Shown here: positions 49,371-61,338 of the stretch, piece by piece | How the letters are laid out: every line of letters begins with the position of its first letter | Numbering within the stretch: position 1 is the stretch's first letter | NCBI GenBank assembly: GCA_028671895.1 | Contig: CM053796.1 | Location: forward strand, 23,558,860-23,622,859 | Reading direction: 5' to 3' | DNA length: 64,000 nt | From: Oenanthe sinensis | Lineage: Eukaryota; Streptophyta; Magnoliopsida; Apiales; Apiaceae | The notes under the pieces: model-generated | Told to the model about the DNA's origin: nothing | Database searches by the model: none | What the model saw: only the letters and a program-made list of their open reading frames with translations | Translations under genes and position numbers: made by a program

Positions 49371-50644
49371 CTTTAAGCCAGGTCTCAAATAATTGTTGTA
49401 TCTCTCCCTCAGTTGCTTGCCTTTCCTTCCTGAAGACATCTTCTGAGCAATAAAATTCCACCTTTTACCAAACCTTTTAATAAGTTCCATGAGAACCCTA
49501 CATAAAAAAGTATATAAATTGATTAATAAAAAAAAATGTATATACAATTATAGGTTAATTTGTAACTTAAAATATACTAACCTGTCATCATCCTCACTCA
49601 TGTGTTCTTTAGTACTCTTTCTCCTTTCTTTTGTACTCTTTCTCCTTTCATTTTCTGAGCTTTCTCCTTCATGTATGGAAGGTGAAAGTCATATAACTAG
49701 CCTTATTTGTAATAATTAGATGACAACTCAACTCAGATAAAAAAATCAGTAAATAATAAGCACAAAACAAAACATGAATGAAGACGAAGAATGTAAACTA
49801 GATACGAAGAATCAGAATATCAGAAGACTTGTAATGATATTGGTACTCAACACCGGAAGAAGTTCATTAATTTGTTCAAGCGTCAGTGTAAAATAAAGTG
49901 GTAGTATTTCAGAGGAATTCAGAAGATACAGAAAATTTATAGTCGCTACTACACGAAGATACCAGAAGAACAAAAACACTAAGAGGAAATAAATAAAGCT
50001 AAAGAAAGATAGAAGACCACAACTTAAAGTTAAAAGGTAGAGAATATTTATTATAGTATTACACAAATGAACCAGACAATACATTTGTGTATCAACTAAA
50101 TTAATAAATATTCATCATCTAGCTCAAGTGGTTTAGTGACAGAAGACCCAAGCGGGAAGCTCAAAGTGATACAAATACAGCTAAACATGTCGGTACTGAC
50201 TTGAAGACAAGACGGAAAAAGAATTGACACGAAAGAATTGCAGAGTCATATATTCTTAAAAGTGGAAACCCTGTTGAAATTGATTTATCATTTCCAAGTC
50301 AAAAGGAGTTCGGTTCCAAACGATCAAGAGACCGCACCTTAGAGCGTTAGGATTTATTTTTATTTCTAAATATTTTATTTATTTAGTAAATTATATTCAT
50401 AAATATCTAAATAATATTATATATTTATTTTTATAATTTCTGAATTAAATTAATTATTTATTAATCAAAGAATATAACATGTGTGGGTCTAAAAGCATTT
50501 CTACGAATGTTATCACTAAAAGACCAAATAAGCCCCCTTGCTTTTTCAAATTGAAATAGAAGGTGATGCTTTTAAAAGGAACCAATCCAAGGATGACACG
50601 TGTCCAATCACATTGAAAAGAAATGGAAAAGGCTGTTGAATTGA

Positions 50645-50990
50645 AAGTCATACCGAGAGAAAAGAAAAGGTCATACCGAGTGAATAAATGTCATACCAAA
50701 TTCTTTTATCAAAAGGTCCGAGATGTTTTTTATTTAATTAAAAAGTCATAGCGATTTTTTAATTAATAAACATAAAGATCATACTGAATTCTGTTGGACA
50801 AAAGGTCATACCGAGATGATTTTTTATTTAATAAAAAAGTCATACCGATTTTTTAATTAATAAAAAAATTCATATCGATTTTTAGAAGTCATACCCAGCT
50901 ATTTTAAAAGTCAAAGAAGTCTTAAAAATGTCATACAGACTTAAATAAAGTCTGTAAATTGTCATGTACTAGAAAGTCATACAAGATTTC
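50645..50990 (+). repeat. Array of the word GTCATACCGA in the solo LTR
   Basis: Exact or near copies at about 50648, 50671, 50689, 50746, 50775, 50807, 50839, 50868, 50887, 50930 and 50975. They lie just upstream of the presumed TATA box. Confidence 0.75.
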
Positions 50991-51302
50991 TTCCTCAATA
51001 AATATGAGGAGTTCTCTTCATTTTTCATCATTGTTAAAAACATTCAAATTTAGAAATTTGTATGCATTGTAATATTCACAGATTTCTGTGCAAAGTTTGG
51101 AATATAATTGTTAAACCCAAACACTTAATGTCGAATTAGTTCTAGATAACTTTATCAATATATACAATTTTCAACAAATAAATTTTGAAATACTTTTCAA
51201 GTTAAAAATTATATCTTCTACTTGAACAGTATTTCATTAAAATTTATATTTCGTGATTAATTAATATAATATTTTTAAATCAGAATTACCGTGACAATTT
51301 CA

Positions 51303-51333
51303 GATATTGTGGTGAACCCCCTTCTACAATATC
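51303..51333 (+). other. Terminal U5 stem-loop of the solo LTR
   Basis: GATATTGT (51303-51310) and ACAATATC (51326-51333) pair perfectly around GGTGAACCCCCTTCT. It ends 12 bp before the LTR terminus. Confidence 0.85.
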
Positions 51334-51662
51334 AAGAGACCAACACAAGGATTACCGGACTTTGAATTTGAAGAACCACATGCTTCAAGATTAATAAAAT
51401 TTATTGACATATCAAAATATACTTGAATTAAATTATTTAACTCAATATATGTTTTATTAAAAGAAGAATCAATTAAATAATCATTATCTAGGTCGAGTGA
51501 ATCCCCTTCAAGGAAATTTTGAACTTGATGGATTTGAAACAATCCTTCATTGGTATTTGCTTCGGGATTTGAATTTAAAATATCATCATTAACTCGAATT
51601 TGGTCTAAGGAATTAAAAGAGCATTGTTCATTAGTAAAATCATTATCAGATGGTAGAATCAT

Positions 51663-52261
51663 TAGATTATTTTAAGAAAAATGAATTTTTAAATGGAAAT
51701 TTCATTTTAGAGAGTTTAGGGGGGCAAGAGGGGGAAATGATGGACAATGGTGGAGAGAGAGAAAAAGAGACAAGAGAGAAAAATAAAAAGAGAAAATATT
51801 TTTATGAAAAAGGGAGAGAGGAAGAGGATATAGAAAGAAAAAAATACTTTTATGATATATGCATAAAGGGTTTTGTAGTTTTATAGTGAGTGTGATTAAA
51901 TAGGTTGTCTCCAGGAGTGACTGTGATCATAGATTTGAGTTCTAATTCAAAGGTAAATATTCTAAGTTGAGAAGTGAGTGTTGAGTGTAACATTATTTTC
52001 GCCTATATAATAAACATGGGTAGGGGAGGGTTCCGTAATTATTATTTTTATTATTATCCATGGGTTGTCCTCGTTACCATTCTTTAAGAATCTTTTTTTT
52101 TCTTATTATATTTACATATCATTGAGTTATCATAAAATTGTGTTTGGAAATAAAAACATTAAAATTGTTGAAAGAGTTAGTGTCAAAACCAAACAATTCA
52201 TTACTCCCTCGGCCTTTTTTATTAGTTGCTTTGACCGAATAGTAAAATTGATTATTTTTAC
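51663..52261. other. Upstream flank of MYB copy 2
   Basis: It matches 1675-2400 of the first block, including the GA-rich leader-like stretch (51715-51845). The ATT microsatellite is short here. No gene seen. Confidence 0.6.
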
Positions 52262-52525
52262 TGTAAATTGTGACATAACTTATTGTGACCGAAAGTTAGT
52301 TAAATTTCTATTGTAAATTTTATTGAGGACATAACTTATCATTTTTATCGCAAAATACGTTGCCACATCAAAAAATCGTCACAAGTTGAATATTTTATTA
52401 AGTTATTTATTGCTTGTGTAATAATTTATTAATTTACATTCCCGCTGTGTTATTTTGTGGCAAATTATTTTTCCGCTAATTTAGTATGCGACGGAAATTT
52501 AAACAATATGCCGGAAGGTACAAAA
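52262..52525 (+). mobile_element. Second copy of the CACTA-like remnant
   Basis: It matches 3475-3715 (TTGTGACCGAAAGTTAG to GCGACGGAAATTTAAACAAT), but the CACTA end is lost and the left part is rearranged into the preceding flank. Confidence 0.6.
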
Positions 52526-52604
52526 CAATAGAAATTTATGTTACAAAATAGAAATATATTTAATTTTTTCATCAAGTTTTATGTTAAAAAATCTCTATTA
52601 AATT

Positions 52605-52725
52605 TTACATATATGACACCTGCGACAAGAGAAAGGTTGACTCATCAAGAGATTTTGTTAAAATTTTTGCAATGTGTTTGTGAGTTGGAACATAATGAAG
52701 TGAAATAATTTCTGCAATCCTTAAG
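52605..52725 (-). pseudogene. Relic of a Copia RNase H 3' end
   Basis: On the minus strand LHYVPTHKHIAKILTKSLDE and STFLL, matching the end of the inner element's pol (22845-22950) at many positions. Nothing else of that element is visible next to it. Confidence 0.75.
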
Positions 52726-53921
52726 ATTTTAATTAAGACAACAATTTTGAAAATAAAAAACTCTAGTATAATCAGTTAGATTTTTAAAAAAATTAAAAAT
52801 AATAGATTTTTTTATGAATTTTTATTTTTGGATCCAATTACTTGAAAAATAAATTTAAAATATTTTTTTGTCAGAATAAATTTATAATATAGATATGTAT
52901 AAATGTATATAGTTTGTGAGTACATACCCTAAAAAAAGTACATAGTTTTGTAGTTCAGACATGAAAATGCCTATGTATAAAAAAAATATTATATTAAATT
53001 TATAATGTTTGTTACTCTTTCCGTTTTGAGATAGTGTCCGCCACGCATTTTACAATTTTTTATTTTTGAATAAAAATTGAATGTTTAGATTTTTATTCAG
53101 AAAAAGAAAAAATGAAAAATAAGTTACAAAAGTATACCCCATAGACACTCTCTCAAAAATGTAAACAAATAGCTCGGACATAGGGTGTATAAAACTATGA
53201 TTATGTCCATATAAAATAAATTGTTTTTGAAGAACCACTCCTACATATGTTAAGATTAATCGACCAATTATATTAGTGTTGTATAAAAAAATTAAAATAT
53301 TTTAAATTTTTTTGTTTGTTTTTTTAACAAAATTAATCAAAAAAGTAAATAAATAATATATAATTGATATATAAATGGGATCCCACATAGATAACATATA
53401 TTAAAAAAATCCTCAAACATATAAAAAATTATAAAATTAAAATAATTATTACTAATTCTACTAATAATTAATTAGAAGATATTTAATTCTAATATTGTAA
53501 TATATATAGGAAAATAAAAATATTATTGTAAATGACAACTGAGTTAAGACGATTTGGTAGTAAGCAGGTTCCATGAAATAATTAAAAATAAAAAATAATT
53601 ATATTAGTAACTATAAAATATAAAAATTATAAAATATTTGACAAACATTATATATTACTTCAATACAATATAAAATGAAAATAAATAACATACCACTATA
53701 AAATTTTATTAAATAACATACAACTTAACATTTATTATATTAATATTTTTATATTTTCCCTCTTACCTGAAAATTTACCCCTTGACCAAATTTATTCCCC
53801 CTCTTTCCTTTCTTTTCACATCACCCTCTCACCAATTCTAAACCCTAATCTCTCTCACCTCAAGCTCTCCGCCTCCTTTCCGGCCGTTCTAATTATACAA
53901 ACAGAAACCACTCTCTCCTTT
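52726..53921. other. Intergenic; possible leader sequence at its right end
   Basis: Mostly AT-rich without features. At 53755-53920 a pyrimidine-rich stretch (CTCTCTCACCTC and similar) looks like a plant 5' leader and directly precedes the SKIP16 unit 5. I cannot show that it is transcribed. Confidence 0.4.
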
Positions 53922-56036
53922 ATAAAAACCATTCTAGGTTTAGGAGCAGGCAAAAAGCTTTTATATCTCTAACAAGCCGCCTTCTTCATTATACATATAT
54001 GTATAAGTTTTTATATATCTCAACATTTTTTTCCATTTAACTTTACATATATATCAATTTTCAACTCTAATGGCTTATTAAGCATGATTTTGTGTCAGAA
54101 AGGATTATGATCATCTTTATAAATAAACTATTTCCCCTCGATGATTGTGGATTCTACAACTCAGGTGGCGATTCCCGTGAACTTATAGACAATGAAGAAG
54201 ATGCTCCAAAAGAGGGGTTTTGGTATCCTATCCTATTTCATTTAAAATACTTAATTTTTTTTGCCTTTATTATCTTCGATTTCATTTTTTTTGTATATAT
54301 TAATTGTCATGTAAGTATGTGGTCTTCCTTAAACAACCTCTTAATTCTTATGAACAACCTCTTCATTCTTGTGAATGAAGGTAAGATGTGCCTACATGCC
54401 ATCATATAAAGAGGAATTCCTAGATATCTATTACTAAACCTATAAGTTAAAATTATCCGTGTATATATATATATATATAACTATCACAGAATATATTGGG
54501 CTATATAGTCTAAAGATAATACAGTATGTGCCCTGTAGAAAGACTTAGGGGATGGGGGGGCTCATGTGGACAAGATAACTGACCTCTGTTCTTTTGCCTA
54601 TTTAAATTTTTAATGTTTTTCAAATTAATAATATGCTATAGTGATATATAACTTTAACCCGCAAGTGTAGGATGTTTAGTGCCATGTCATCAAGAGCTGG
54701 TATGATATTTCTAAATGCGTTTAGTAGTCAAGCAATATTGCGGCTTGCATATGCATCATCAATTTGATATTATTTTTTAACCAATATCAAGGGTTCAATC
54801 ATACATTCTTTTTTGATTGATATGATAAAACCAATCAGTGTTTTGCAGGCCGCTTATCAAGCATGGGGTGAATCTTTTGGTATGCATCATTGGTCCCGGG
54901 TTCAACCGGCTAGAAGATGTTGGGAAAGAATTAAAAGGTGGTTGGTTGTGAACTTTCCAGAGTTAAGGGTGCAACTTAAAATGTAATAAATAATTTAGAT
55001 AGAATTTTGGAAGTGAAATTATCCCTTCCCAAAAGGTTTCTCTATCGGTTTTGTATTGGTCAAGATCTTGTTGCATACCATTAAAGCTTCTCTGGAAGTC
55101 TATTAGGCCTCATTGGAGGCTACTCATTTGGTGGTCATCCAGTAATTGTGTACTTGTTATCTTTGGATAAGGTGATAACTATAACAGCGGCTATTAGGGA
55201 TCATCTTTTGGAACATATTTATTTAACATTGGGAGAGTATCTTGTTGTGACACTTCTTCAACTAAAAGTAAAGAGTTCAGTGTCCTTTGTCATTAAGAGG
55301 ACTTTTGGTCATGGTGTCAAAAATTTAGAATATTCAAAAAATATATTTTTTTCAAAATTTCAATGTTGTCAAAACTAAATTTATTATTATAAATATTTTT
55401 TCTTAAAATATATGTACCGAAATTTTGATAACCCCACCGACCATACTTTGGCTACACTCATCCATGTATGATGTGTTCCTCTTTCTAGTTTTAAGCAATG
55501 TGCTCTTGCGTATTTGTGTAGTGTTTAAGTGGTGATTGTAATGAGATATTTAACTTAAGTTAAAAAAGTGATTTAAATTATAAATAGATAGTGTAAAATA
55601 AAAAATTGATATAATATATTTTTTGAGCAAGCTATTTCATTTTTATAATTTTATTTGATAAAAATTAATACTCATATTTACATATATATACAACTCATAA
55701 ATTTTATTTTAAGTTTTAAGTTTTAAATTTTCAATAACTCGTAAATTATACAAAATAATAAAATTACCCAAACATATACTATCATAAAAATTTTAATTCT
55801 CTCTTTTAACTTTAAATCACAAATAATTGTTTTAAATATTTTTCAAGTAATACTACATTTTGAACTTTTGCAATTTTAATAATGTGTTTTTTGAGTCTCT
55901 GGGCGTAGGTGATGGAAAAAAATATTTATAAATATCTTCTAAATGATACACGTATAAACATAGTATATTTTCAAAAAAATTGTAAAATTTGTATATTCCT
56001 CAAAAGAAAAATTAATGGAACCTTTTCGGGCCCAAG
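53922..56036 (+). pseudogene. SKIP16-like F-box gene fragment, unit 5 (best preserved)
   Basis: After an intron-like stretch and a TTTTGCAG acceptor near 54849, an open exon reads AAYQAWGESFGMHHWSRVQP, then ARRCWERIKRWLVVNFPEL, which fits the F-box protein SKIP16 upstream of its SMI1/KNR4 domain. A TAA near 54984 stops it. The SMI1 part follows (KLSLPKRFLYRF, GLIGGYSFGGHPV, then ITAAIRDHLLEHIYLTLGEY from about 55170). F-box and ApaG parts are absent. It lies 2.3 kb from MYB copy 2, as unit 1 does from MYB copy 1. The flank continues to 56036. Confidence 0.75.
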
Positions 56037-56069
56037 ACTACAAGGAAAACGTCCAATATTGCCCGCCCA

Positions 56070-56620
56070 AATCAGCCGGTTATGAATGATTTCGGTAGGT
56101 TTAATGATTAAAACCGTCCATCAGGGACACTCGATTTTAACCTAGTCGGTCATAGACGAGGTAATATCAGTCGGGTATGAGACTTCCACTTTTGTTAGAA
56201 TTGGGCCCACGGGTGCCACGTGTCTGCCATGTGTAACCTTAAACCGACCAAAACATTGGTCGGATATAAGACTTTCACTTTTGTTAGAATTAGGCCCACG
56301 GATGCCATTGTCTTCCATGTGTGACCTTAAACTGACCGCCTATTCCATCGGTTATATGGTCATAAAACCAACTGAAGGCACGGTCGGTTATAACATGAGA
56401 TGTGCACATCGGTCGGTTTTGTAGGAGACGGTTTCCAAAATTTTGAGGAAGATACATAAATGACCGACTTAAACCGACCGTCATTATCAAGGTATCGGTC
56501 GGTGGTATAAAGGAGAAAGTTAGTTATGACCTCGGTCGGTCGATTTTACTGGGTTTATGAATGGTAAAAAATGGTTGGTATATTGTCTGTCGGTCGGTTT
56601 TACAGGTTTTTTGGGGGGGG
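56070..56620. repeat. Subterminal GGTCGGTTT array
   Basis: About 15 copies in both orientations, for example at 56148, 56245, 56270, 56383, 56411, 56468, 56499, 56535 and 56592. Confidence 0.85.
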
Positions 56621-57207
56621 AAAGCAGATTCTATAGCTAATTGCAGTCCACCTATTAATCAAAATAACCAATCCATCAACAACCATTCTAACTAATACCA
56701 ATAGTCATTCATACAAATAACATCAAATGCAAACCAACATAAATAACATAAAATGATCTTATAATTAAAATTCCAGCATAACATCCCAAAATTAACATCA
56801 AATGTACATAAAATCCCAAATTAACATCAACATAACATCCCAAATTTACAATTGCCTCCAAACCCAAACATAACAATCCAAAATTCATAACATTCATAAA
56901 TAAATACTACTCGGACTCGGACAAAGAAAGACTAGAGTCCGTCAAATAGGGATCACCCATCTCCACATCTTCATCATTTTCGCCATCATATCTCCCTCTC
57001 CGTTGCCTTCGTCATTGCCATCCACATCTGACATCTCATCTTCATCCGTATAATCCTTTTCATTGACATTGCGTTCATTTTCCTATACACATTTAAAAAA
57101 GAATTAGAAGCAATAACGAAAGAGTTACATAGGTTAATTAATATCAAGTAAAGAGTTATATATGATCATATTACCTTACGCATCGGCTGAACTTGTGCCT
57201 CACTTTT
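56621..57207 (-). other. Untranslated 3' part of the TNP1-like gene
   Basis: It contains AACATCAAATG-type repeats (56700-56880) and an acidic low-complexity relic (56920-57080). No clear frame. Confidence 0.5.
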
Positions 57208-57850
57208 TTAGAGAATATCTTCGACCAATGTAGTTACAATATGGACCATTTCTCCGGATATGTGATTATTCCATCCAATTCTTCTACTTTGATCGGTGGA
57301 TGGATCGGAGGCCTCAAGTGCCGTCTGTGCAAAGTTAACTATTTCTTCATCCGACAATTGCCGAGAAAATTGTGTAGGATTAGCACGAACCTCATTGAGC
57401 ACGTTCCTAACCATCGAGAAGTACACATTGTCCGGGAGGATGAGTTGTCGTGTAGTGGATAAAGATGAGGATATGGCTTCGCCTCGATGAGCATTCTATA
57501 ACGTGTAGCAAGTGTAGGTATAAGATCACTAGCTCGAGCATTGGGGTACTCGATAAGATAATTCTTCTTTAGTTTATCACCTTCGGGTACCCCGGTCCCT
57601 TGCATCCACCATTCTAAAGGCCCATCTCGATCACCCGTTTGGGTAACCGATACCGGCATTCTTTCCAATATATCGGCTTATCATTCCTACAACATCAATA
57701 AAAAATCAAAAATAATAAGAAGGTTAATAACCAAAATTGCTTACTTCCTAATACATATATATATATACTCGAAACAAATAAAATAATAGATAAATTATAT
57801 AAAGGAGTACCCCAATGTGCATCACCATCGGAGTGGTATACACGTGGTGA

Positions 57851-58013
57851 TCCGGATAGGAGCCAACCCTCGTATGAGATTCATTCCACACCTCAAGGCG
57901 GCACGGGGGCTTTCAAGACTTCTTTCTCAATTTTTTCAAAAAAAGATTAACTAAAATTAGCATTTTCAGTTAAAATTTGTGTGCATGTGTGTTTATACAT
58001 TTATAGATGGGTA
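57851..58013. repeat. Direct duplication, left copy (right copy at 58519-58676)
   Basis: Both copies share GAGCCAACCCTCGTATGAG, CACACCTCAAGGCGGC and TTTGTGTGCATGTGTG. They flank the MITE-like stretch at 58085-58500. The duplication covers an exon-intron border of the TNP1-like gene. Confidence 0.85.
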
Positions 58014-58084
58014 AAAAAATACTTCTTCAAGAAAAATACTATACCAAATATATTTGGGTGACCCACTAGGAGGAACACTTTATA

Positions 58085-58500
58085 TACATACTACAAGAAA
58101 AACATGATCATACAATGGCTAAACCATTGTACCAAATAATTCAGACAATAGTATAGTATTGTTATAACAGTTGACTAAAGCTATATAAACAAATTTGTAA
58201 AAATTATAAACCAATGTGTCTGAAACATTACCATAACTAAAAGTTGTTATAAAGTGTTGTCCGAAAACCTAATCGACATTGTGAGTTAAACTTAAAATAT
58301 GGTCTAAAAGAGCTTTCAGAAAACAGTTAACCACAACTCAATATTAAAAACAATGGTTTATGATTTAAACAAATTAATGTCTCAGGGCTTTCCATACAAG
58401 GGTACGTCTAACACAAACTAAGATAATTTTTTTTTGTATAAAACTGTTGTGGTTAGGATTTCAGACAACAGGGCATTATATTCTTTGATTAATAAATAAT
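58085..58500. mobile_element. CACTA-type MITE inserted in the TNP1-like gene
   Basis: It begins TACTACAAGAAAAACATG, a CACTACAAGAAAAA-type terminus with a changed first base, and shares its internal part with the MITE half at 42990-43110. The right end is not clear. Confidence 0.55.
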
Positions 58501-60827
58501 TAATTTATTCCACACCTAGTGATCAGAGCCAACCCTCGTATGAGTTTCATTCCACACCTCAAGGCGGCTCGAGGGCTTTCGAGACTTCTTTCTCAATTTC
58601 TTTCAAAAATAGATTAACTAAAATTAGCATTTTAAGTTAAAATTTGTGTGCATGTGTGTTTATACATTTATAGGAGGTTTAAAAAATACCTCTTCAACAC
58701 TATTAAAACTTCGGGCACTAGCACTATGTAACATTTCCAACTTTTGTTGGTTGACCGATGCGGTTTTAGACCTATGTTTGTGCCCTTCACTCTCCCAATA
58801 CATCAAAAGATCATCCCAAAATTTTGACAACTCCTCTCTCCTTTGATTGTTCGTCAACCCTCCTTTTAATTTCATTTATTGTCCTCTTGCACGTGTTCTT
58901 AATATGTTGTTCAATTATAGTCATTGCTTTCGATCGACTTTGTCCTTTTTCTTGCTTATACTATTGCTACAAAATAAACAAAATCAAGAATGGTCGAGAA
59001 ATAATCATAAAGTCAAATAGTTAAAAATTGAGAACTAATTCCAGAATCACTTACTCTAAACTCCTCAACTCGTTCACGCAACCATCGGGATGATGATAAT
59101 CAATATCACTCAAGGTGTATTGGCCAATGGGCCACCTTTCCCGAATCATTGCAAGCAAAGTCTTTTTAGCTTCGTTATTTTCAATACTACATACACATAA
59201 CATACATTGACAAATATTAAGAAACTTGCTAACAGAAAATGACAAACTAAATAATGAAATATTTTAAGAGACAATTTTTTTAGTTATCTATCATACATTT
59301 TTTTACATTTATTATAAGTAGAAGATGATATATGTGATACTAATATACACATATACATGATTATGGTATCAAAACCCACCATTTCTAACATTTAATCTAC
59401 CTAAATAAATATGCTAACACAAAAAGACCAACTAAATAATGATCCTCCATGTAATATACATAATTAAACATGCTAACAAATAATTAAATAAACTAAAAAG
59501 ACATGAGAATTAGACTTACTGTCCACCAGAGATATTTGTGGGTTTTGGCCTACTCCGAATCTTATGTCCGAACTTTCCCGATGAATGCGTGTGTGGTCTG
59601 CTCACTTTCATTTTTGCACCACCCTCCATGTCATTCTTATTTTGATACAAATCGGTATCCGATTCAGTAGACTCGTCAATCAATCTCAATGTACTCTCCA
59701 CCGGTTGCTTTCCCTTCCCCTTACCTCCTTTGCCCTTTCCCTTCATAATCTCCTTCTTCTTACCGGTACCTTTGCTCTTCCCGCTCTCCTTATTCTTACC
59801 ATTCCCCTTGTCCTTATCGGTCTCCTTACCCTTGCCCTTTTCCATTTCCTTACTCTTCCCTTTCCTAGCCATCATGGCTCGAACAATGATACCAACAATA
59901 ATCATCCACCATATGAACCCCTAAATATATAAACCAAAAAATTATAGGTTAGTGGATTATTGAAAAATAAGATCAAGACAAGTATCTAACTATTCAAACC
60001 ACAACAATGATACCAAGAATAAGTTAGTGTAAAATCACAAGAACATATATAGTATACTAAAATCACAAGAACATAGTATATTAAATCACAAGAACAAGAA
60101 TAAAATCACAAGCAATATATATAATCAAGTATCTAACTATTGAAATCACAAGAACAAGTATACTAAAATCACAAGTAATAATTATTGGAAAAAATATCTA
60201 AAACCAATTAAAGCCCTAACTAAATCAAAAAATAAACAAATAAAGAGTAAAGCGAGTAAAATATATGAAATATATGAAAGCAAGCATAAACTCATAACCG
60301 TCTAACACGTGCATCGAAATATATGGCTATGCAAATCCACTACAACCCATTAAAATCCATTACAACCCATTGCAAATCCATTACAACCCATTGTAAACCC
60401 AAAAAATCAAAATATATAGTCTTAATTAGGGCCTTAAAACCCTATATGTACTTAAAAATCAAAACACATGAGAACCCATTGCAACCCTTAATCCTAGAAC
60501 ACATGATTAAAACCCTTAATCCTAGACCAGATGAGTAAAGCAAAGCAAAACAAAGCAAATTAGATCAAAGCATGAACACTAAACACATGAGCAAAACAAG
60601 CATAAATCGATTATATATATAGAGCAAAGCAAGTATATCGAGTTGAAAATTTACCATATTTGTTGAAGAATCGAGTATGACACTAATCTTAGCTTGGAAT
60701 CGGATGTTAGAGCTTCGTTTTGCTTGGAATCGGTTGATTTTCGCCATAGCTAGTGTATTTTAGACAGAAAATGGTGTTTGTGTGTTGTGAGAGAGATAAA
60801 AAAGTGAATATAGAATCGTGTATTTTG

Positions 60828-60838
60828 TATATATATAG
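60828..60838 (-). promoter_or_regulatory. TATA box of the TNP1-like gene
   Basis: On the minus strand CTCTATATATATACAAAATA, about 85 bp before the ATG at 60747. GGTCGGTTT words lie directly upstream. Confidence 0.6.
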
Positions 60839-60849
60839 AGCATCTAAAA

Positions 60850-61075
60850 CCGACCGACGGTCTGTTGTTTTTGTCATTGAACTCTGTATACAAGCACAAA
60901 ACGACGTCGTTAGTATTAAGTTGCAGTTTTTAGTTTTTCGCGAAATTTTCTAATTTTCCTCCAAAACATAAAACTAACCGTCATTATATATGAATGTGGT
61001 TGGTTTTACTCGGTTTTTAAAACCTAGCGGTCGGTTTCAGATAACCTAGCGGTCGGTTTTATTTTAGTAAAATGC
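60850..61075. repeat. Internal GGTCGGTTT cluster
   Basis: Five or so copies (60848, 61000, 61028, 61052 and variants) between the two transposase genes, upstream of the TNP1-like promoter. Confidence 0.7.
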
Positions 61076-61282
61076 ATTTTAATCCAAAAAGACAAATTTT
61101 TGTTAGAGAATTAGAAATTTTCCAAAATATATCTTTTATTGAGATGATCTAAACATTCATAAGGTCGAATCTCTAAAAACATTAAATTTTGTTTGAATTT
61201 AAATCGAATTTAGATATAAACCTAACATAAAAATATATATGTAAAACGTTACTTTATGTTTCTAAACCAATCTATCATACAA

Positions 61283-61338
<56 letters not shown>

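Larger units (their letters stand above)
49683..51345 (+). mobile_element. Solo LTR of a SIRE-like element
   Basis: 1,663 bp with TG..CA ends (TGAAAGTC to CCAACA), flanked by GAAGG (49678-49682) and CAAGG (51346-51350), a 5-bp target duplication with one change. The MYB reading resumes exactly across it when compared with copy 1. No PBS or internal domain is attached, so it is a recombination product. It carries about 11 copies of GTCATACCGA or variants, then a TATA-like AATAAATATGAGG, and a terminal stem-loop like the two other SIRE-type LTRs, which fixes its orientation. Confidence 0.85.
47285..51662 (-). pseudogene. R2R3-MYB transcription factor gene, copy 2, exon 1 split by a solo LTR
   Basis: Exon 1 starts at the ATG at 51660-51662 (MILPSDNDFTNEQ), runs to 51351, is cut by the insertion 49683-51350, and resumes at 49682 to a GT donor after 49582. 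Exon 2 is 49371-49497 and exon 3 is 47285-47737 (TAG stop), with phases that fit. R2 reads DDDRVLMELIKRFGKRWNFI to RERYNNYLRPGLK; R3 reads EAWSKEEDLQLI, then GNKWVEIAKMIPGR, then IKNRWNATKRR. The R3 tryptophans are canonical; R2 lacks its first Trp, and its third is Tyr. The tail is acidic (DDDTNFDLDYLLN), as in activators. The group resembles MYB98/115/118. A 30-bp and an 18-bp in-frame duplication distinguish it from copy 1. Apart from the insertion the coding sequence is open. Confidence 0.88.
57208..60747 (-). pseudogene. TNP1-like CACTA accessory transposase gene (Transposase_24 type), degenerate
   Basis: A first open stretch begins at the ATG 60745-60747 (MAKINRFQAKRSS). A lysine/glycine-rich exon (59518-59905; MARKGKSKEMEKGKG, later KVSRPHTHSSGKFGHK) ends at a GTAAG donor. 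The next exon (about 59063-59192; NNEAKKTLLAMIRERWPIGQ) is in phase with it. Then come LLMYWESEGHKHRSKTASVN and SARSFNSVEEVF (58660-58830), EVWNESHTRVGSYPDHHVYT (57850-57910, with a degenerate second copy at 58520) and WWMQGTGVPEGDKL to FSRQLSDEEIVNFAQTALEA (57208-57640). Frame changes occur near 57430 and 58860. The proteins of this family bind the subterminal repeats. The copy is unlikely to be functional. Confidence 0.75.

Noticed and set aside
53922..55380. Functional F-box gene at SKIP16 unit 5
   Set aside because: The best exon ends in a stop after about 45 codons, and the F-box and ApaG parts are missing.
59585..59932. Plus-strand hydrophobic frames
   Set aside because: They are antisense to the lysine-rich exon of the TNP1-like gene.
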